Of a stretch of DNA of 64,000 nt, positions 60,793 to 64,000 are shown piece by piece (the stretch's first letter is position 1; each line of letters starts with the position of its first letter). Below the pieces are notes generated by a model. That model was not told the DNA's origin and made no database searches. It saw nothing but the letters and a program-made list of their open reading frames with translations. Source of the DNA: Mogibacterium sp. (lineage in GTDB: Bacteria > Bacillota > Clostridia > Peptostreptococcales > Anaerovoracaceae); NCBI GenBank assembly GCA_017512145.1, contig JAFWHB010000032.1, positions 211,513-275,512 on the forward strand, read 5' to 3'. A program made the translations under genes and the position numbers.

Positions 60793-61584
60793 CTACTTCT
60801 TATTCTTACTGCCCTTGCGGTTCTTACCGTAGTATCTGCCGCGTCTCTTGACTCTGACATCATCAGATGAGTCAAGGCCTTCAATCTTTCCCTCAGGGAT
60901 TACCGTCAGCGGCATTACGCCAAATTCCTTCTCCACATCCTCTGCGGTCTTGAAAGTATCGTCCATCAGGAACTGGATAGTGAATATCGCCAGCATCATG
61001 AGAAGGCCAAGAAGTGCTCCGATCATAGTATTCTTGGTCAGGCTCGGCGAGCTCTTGTTGACCGGTACGATAGCATACTCAGCAATATGAGGTTCAGGAG
61101 TTTCCATCAGCTTTGGCAGCTCGCTGACACCCTTCTCAGCCAGAGCATTAGCAATGTTCATTGCCTCCTTCTTGTCTGCGCTGGTTACATCTATGCGGAT
61201 GATCCTTGTATTGTTGACAACAGAAAGGTTGATCATGCCGACCAGTTCCTTGTAGCTGTATTCAAGATTCTGCTCCTGAATGACACCTTCGATGATCGGC
61301 CTCGTCTTGAGAAGCTCAACATAGTCGCCGGAGATCGACTGACCTATGTTAAGGTCTGTCAGATCGACTACCGACTGCGATGATGAACTTACCATATACA
61401 TCTTCGAAGTTGCTGTATACTTAGGTGTGATGGCAAAGTGCGTTATAAGTCCCGCAAGCAGCGCTCCAATAAGGAAGCCGCCTATGATCCACCAAATCTT
61501 GGTCATGAAGTGTCCGAAGAGCTCGATAAGATCGATCTCCATCTCTTCATCTCTTCTGTTTCGCAGTTCTATATCCTGATTCAT
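60793..61584 (-). CDS. Wzz/CapA-type chain-length regulator
   Basis: A 263-residue protein with two membrane helices (near 30-52 and 180-202), and the Wzz core (KYTATSKMYMVSSSSQSVVDL, VSVVNNTRIIRIDVTSADKKEA). A proline-containing motif (VPVNKSSPSLTKNT) precedes helix 2, and the basic C-terminus (KGSKNKK) probably contacts the BY-kinase. It is the kinase activator/co-polymerase of the locus. Confidence 0.93.
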   Translation of the reverse strand: MNQDIELRNRRDEEMEIDLIELFGHFMTKIWWIIGGFLIGALLAGLITHFAITPKYTATSKMYMVSSSSQSVVDLTDLNIGQSISGDYVELLKTRPIIEGVIQEQNLEYSYKELVGMINLSVVNNTRIIRIDVTSADKKEAMNIANALAEKGVSELPKLMETPEPHIAEYAIVPVNKSSPSLTKNTMIGALLGLLMMLAIFTIQFLMDDTFKTAEDVEKEFGVMPLTVIPEGKIEGLDSSDDVRVKRRGRYYGKNRKGSKNKK

Positions 61585-61592
61585 TGGTATTA

Positions 61593-62612
61593 CTATTCCT
61601 CTTCGTCTGTTTTCTGTAAATCTATCACTTTGCCCAAAGTCTTAAGTATCGAGGCCTCGCTTACATAGAATTCTTCGTGCTCTATTCCGTCACCCTGCGT
61701 GTCAGCGATCTTAGTCTTACCGCTGAACTGCATTATTCCGAGGCTCTCATACTGGAGTATCTGATTGGTCACTGTCGAGAAATCTCTTGCTGATTCTCCG
61801 CTGAATATCTTGCCTTCGAGCTCTGAATATATATCATTGATATACTCAGGATTGTCTCTGAGCTGGCTCATGACCAGATTGTATGCCTTCTGCATATACT
61901 GGGTCTGCCTGGCCATTCTCTCAGCGTTGGTCTCGTTTCCGACTCCCATTCTTGCTCTTACGAACTTCTCAGCCTGTTTGTCATCGAGCAGAACACTCTT
62001 GCCTTTGACAAACTCAGGATCCACGCTGGTCAGATCGGACTCGATATCAACAACGACACCGCCGATCGCATGGTTGACTGCGCCTATGTCCGCCATGTTG
62101 AGAGTATAGCAGTTGTCTATTTCAAGGCCTCCGAGCAAAGTCTCAACAGCCGCTACAGTATTGTCATTCCGCTCTTCTTCACTCGTGCCGTACCAGTGTG
62201 ATATGCAGATCTGCTGCGTGGCTACACCTGTCATATCACCCTTCTCGTTAGGGACCTGCATTTCGACCATACTGTTACGGTCGATCTGAATGAATCCAAA
62301 TCTCCTGGTCGTGTTGTCAACGAGCAGCAGTGTCAGGAAGTCTGCGAGTTCCCCGCTGTACATCTCTCCGAGGTCTTCACCTCCTGCATCTGTTCCGATA
62401 ATGAGATATGTATCTATATCGTCATTTGAAATGTACGAGGCATCCTCCAGAATGAGCTCCAGAGGCTCTTCTTCCTCATCGCCCCAATCGCCGGTATCTC
62501 CGAATTGCTGGTCCTTCTGGCTGCGGGTCTCAATCAAATGCATCACTCCGCCAAATGCGATAACAGCCAGTACTGCCGCTATTAATATTACTATGATTCT
62601 TCTCTTACTCAA
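61593..62612 (-). CDS. LCP-family phosphotransferase (LytR-CpsA-Psr)
   Basis: A 339-residue protein with one N-terminal helix (RIIVILIAAVLAVIAFGGVMHL) and an LCP domain (YLIIGTDAGGEDL near 70, LLLVDNTTRRFGFIQIDRNSMVEM near 95, then RMGVGNETNAERMARQTQYM near 220). LCP enzymes attach wall polymers or capsule to peptidoglycan. As the first gene of the EPS run it is under the leader at 62613-63046. The start is TTG (ATGs near it fall inside the membrane part), with an imperfect ribosome site (AGAGAG). Confidence 0.9.
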   Translation of the reverse strand: MSKRRIIVILIAAVLAVIAFGGVMHLIETRSQKDQQFGDTGDWGDEEEEPLELILEDASYISNDDIDTYLIIGTDAGGEDLGEMYSGELADFLTLLLVDNTTRRFGFIQIDRNSMVEMQVPNEKGDMTGVATQQICISHWYGTSEEERNDNTVAAVETLLGGLEIDNCYTLNMADIGAVNHAIGGVVVDIESDLTSVDPEFVKGKSVLLDDKQAEKFVRARMGVGNETNAERMARQTQYMQKAYNLVMSQLRDNPEYINDIYSELEGKIFSGESARDFSTVTNQILQYESLGIMQFSGKTKIADTQGDGIEHEEFYVSEASILKTLGKVIDLQKTDEEE

Positions 62613-63046
62613 AACTTGTCTCTCTAGGTCTTTGATTCAACCGATCAGATATTCAGACGAATATCTGCTGGTGATCCTGTTGTGGCATCGTTCTATAAGA
62701 ATATCGCATCATGCACTTTCTAATTTGTTACTATTTGACTCATACCCAATCCGTATAGTGAAAAACGTCAACGTGGAAATAATTTGTCACTTATACGTCA
62801 CGGAATTGTCGATATAAACGCAACAAAAGAAAGGAGTAACCTTTCTTCCGGATCTGAACCGGCTCCTGGATGCAAGTGCCAAAGGCAAAGGCATCTGCAT
62901 CAGTGCATCATATGAAATTCAAATAATATATTGTTCAATCCGACTAACCTTCCCCAGAGGACTGTGCTCCTCTACATGCCTAAGCGGATATTAGGCAGAT
63001 AACTGGTTCCCATACTTGCATCGAAATAATACAACCAGTTACGGTC
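62613..63046 (-). ncRNA. Long structured 5' leader of the EPS operon
   Basis: About 430 nt between the promoter (63053-63081) and the LCP gene contain no gene but a chain of hairpins: AACTGGTT/AACCAGTT (63001-63040), TGCCTAA/TTAGGCA (62977-62997), AGAGGA/TCCTCT (62956-62973), a two-step hairpin GATGCA..GCC/GGC..TGCATC (62869-62901), and AAGAAAGG/CCTTTCTT (62827-62847) followed by a T run. The last resembles an attenuator. No known riboswitch class was recognised by eye. Confidence 0.6.
62827..62847 (-). terminator. Candidate attenuator in the EPS leader
   Basis: Perfect 8-bp stem AAGAAAGG/CCTTTCTT with a 5-nt loop, followed on the minus strand by TTTTGTTG. It lies about 215 nt before the LCP start codon. 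Confidence 0.65.
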
Positions 63047-63052
63047 TATGCG

Positions 63053-63081
63053 ATTATATTACAAGTATGTACAAAACGCAA
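63053..63081 (-). promoter_or_regulatory. Promoter of the EPS operon
   Basis: TTGCGT (63081-63076) and TATAAT (63058-63053) on the minus strand with exactly 17 nt between them. The AT-rich interval 63100-63281 upstream has no gene but includes an inverted repeat ATAATATG/CATATTAT (about 63237-63274). Confidence 0.7.
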
Positions 63082-63281
63082 TTTCGTTAATAAAATTTCT
63101 ATGATAAAATCTACTAAAGTTATACGCATGAATTATATAGCGACTGCTTAAAAAAACTTTCAAAGAAACTATTCCATATGATAAAATTTTACGAAACTTA
63201 AACTATTATTCACAACCTGATTATCCCAAATGGTGATAATATGCTTTGAGTTTTCCCCTCATCATATTATTCATAAATAGA

Positions 63282-63325
63282 AGAAGCCGCTTAGGTCCCT
63301 GCGGAGGCGAACCCAAACGGCTTCT
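63282..63325 (-). terminator. Long hairpin terminator after the gene remnant
   Basis: Stem AGAAGCCG/CGGCTTCT, continued by partial pairing around a GC-rich loop, lying 8 nt after the remnant's stop codon. T-rich sequence flanks both sides, so it may act in either direction. Confidence 0.7.
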
Positions 63326-63333
63326 TATTTTGT

Positions 63334-63550
63334 TTACGAATCTCCGTCTGAGCTTGATCCCACACTGGAGGTTGAAAATGATATGTCACGCAGCATATGC
63401 TGCAAAGCTACCATTATTGCGATGACCTCCTCATAGTCGATGTTGTATATGTCTACGACGAATTTGTCGCGCACTGAGAAGAGCTTCTGACTTATTACTG
63501 CGAGCTTATTACTGCGAGCAGCATCCCGTTTGCATCTTTAAGCGCAAACA
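63334..63550 (-). pseudogene. Remnant of a LURP-one-related (YxjI-type) gene with a 14-bp duplication
   Basis: The C-terminal end of a protein can be read in two frames: KDANGMLLAVIS, then QKLFSVRDKFVVDIYNIDYE, followed by a helix (EVIAIMVALQHMLRDIS). This resembles the last strands and helix of LURP-one-related proteins. The frames join only if one copy of a perfect 14-bp tandem repeat (63491-63504 and 63505-63518) is removed; the extra copy shifts the frame and creates a stop. The 5' part of the gene is missing, cut off at the tRNA-Leu terminator. So it is a dead fragment. Family assignment is moderate. Confidence 0.6.
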
Positions 63551-63551
63551 A

Positions 63552-63578
63552 AATAACAGGCTTTAAAAAGCCTGTTAT
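63552..63578 (-). terminator. Terminator after tRNA-Leu
   Basis: Stem AATAACAGGCTT/AAGCCTGTTATT followed by a TTTG tract on the minus strand; it ends the rRNA/tRNA transcript and overlaps the tRNA 3' CCA. Confidence 0.8.
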
Positions 63579-63661
<83 letters not shown>

Positions 63662-63745
63662 AAAAGTAAGGGTTGGGCCGGAGTCGGTATCAGGTATTGA
63701 TCTGACTCCGTTTGTATTCAGAGATCCGAAGAAAATCTGAATAAA

Positions 63746-63770
63746 GAAAAAGGGAATCTCTTGGATTCCC
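63746..63770 (-). terminator. Terminator-like hairpin between tRNA-Glu and tRNA-Leu
   Basis: Stem GGGAATC/GATTCCC with a 5-nt loop, followed on the minus strand by TTTTTC. A second hairpin CGGAGTC/GACTCCG lies at 63679-63710. They may be partial terminators or processing signals. Confidence 0.7.
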
Positions 63771-63776
63771 CTGTAG

Positions 63777-63851
63777 TGGTGACCCCACCGGGACTCGAAC
63801 CCGGGTTACCGCCGTGAAAGGGCGATGTCTTAACCACTTGACCATGGGGCC
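63777..63851 (-). tRNA. tRNA-Glu (anticodon UUC)
   Basis: Acceptor stem GGCCCCA/TGGGGTC, T-arm GGGTTCGAGTCCC, anticodon loop CTTTCAC giving UUC, encoded CCA. Follows 5S rRNA by 12 nt. Confidence 0.95.
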
Positions 63852-63863
63852 ATATAGAAAAAA

Positions 63864-63980
<117 letters not shown>

Positions 63981-64000
63981 TCGAGGTCGTACCCTCAAAA

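Noticed and set aside
62869..62901. Possible known riboswitch within the EPS leader
   Set aside because: The hairpin does not match the c-di-GMP, c-di-AMP or other classes I could compare by eye; reported only as structured leader.

Overview
This window is chromosomal DNA from a low-to-mid GC, Gram-positive anaerobe of the class Clostridia. Several things point there: a Tad locus with DUF5702 and DUF6382 genes, an anaerobic glycerol-3-phosphate-type FAD/Fe-S oxidoreductase trio with DUF1667, two class A PBPs, an Fe-S serine dehydratase, the infC-rpmI-rplT leader, and extensive Shine-Dalgarno (AGGAGG) use. I cannot fix genus or species; a gut or oral commensal is a reasonable guess. Almost everything is on the minus strand. 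The window ends at the 3' side of an rRNA operon (5S, tRNA-Glu, tRNA-Leu, all minus).

Layout. 1-2668: two secreted fibronectin-III proteins, one with a transglutaminase domain. 2905-9526: housekeeping genes (femX-like, radC, cmk, nrdR, a trigger-factor-like lipoprotein, rplT-rpmI-infC with an attenuated leader and an ATT-started infC, maf). 9580-18150: a seven-gene sortase-B pilus operon (major FctA-type pilin, sortase B, catalytically dead SipA-like signal peptidase, small pilin, acidic secreted protein, two large pilin/adhesins). 18212-25295: a Tad/Flp pilus operon (TadZ-TadA-TadB-TadC-Flp-TadE-DUF5702-TadE-DUF6382). 25487-28513: the glycerol-3-phosphate-type oxidoreductase trio. 28646-29845: a CofE-like protein. 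30084-33130: amino-sugar genes (nagB, glmM, a GlmU-like acetyltransferase).

33361-34795: a plus-strand DUF3990/XRE pair with the features of a toxin-antitoxin module. 34792-36891: DJ-1, metallophosphoesterase, uridine kinase. 37092-37277: a small plus-strand ORF with its own promoter and terminator. 37362-47431: class A PBP, an unknown lipoprotein and hypothetical proteins, an FN3 protein, VanZ, a lysozyme-like protein. 47515-50336: serine uptake and deamination (sstT-sdaAB-sdaAA). 50502-54947: small enzymes and a second class A PBP. 55189-56133: a plus-strand lipoprotein. 56277-63081: capsule/EPS priming genes (LCP, Wzz, BY-kinase, PHP phosphatase, CapD-type dehydratase) behind a roughly 430-nt structured leader. 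63334-63980: a decayed gene fragment, two tRNAs and 5S rRNA.

The dominant theme is the cell envelope: two unrelated pilus machines side by side, EPS priming, two PBPs, a peptidoglycan bridge enzyme and a family of lysine-rich FN3 secreted proteins. The best candidates for something little described are the sortase-B pilus locus with its dead signal peptidase and unusual sorting motifs, the DUF3990/XRE module with an operator inside its promoter, the TadE protein with two added cysteine clusters, and the structured EPS leader.
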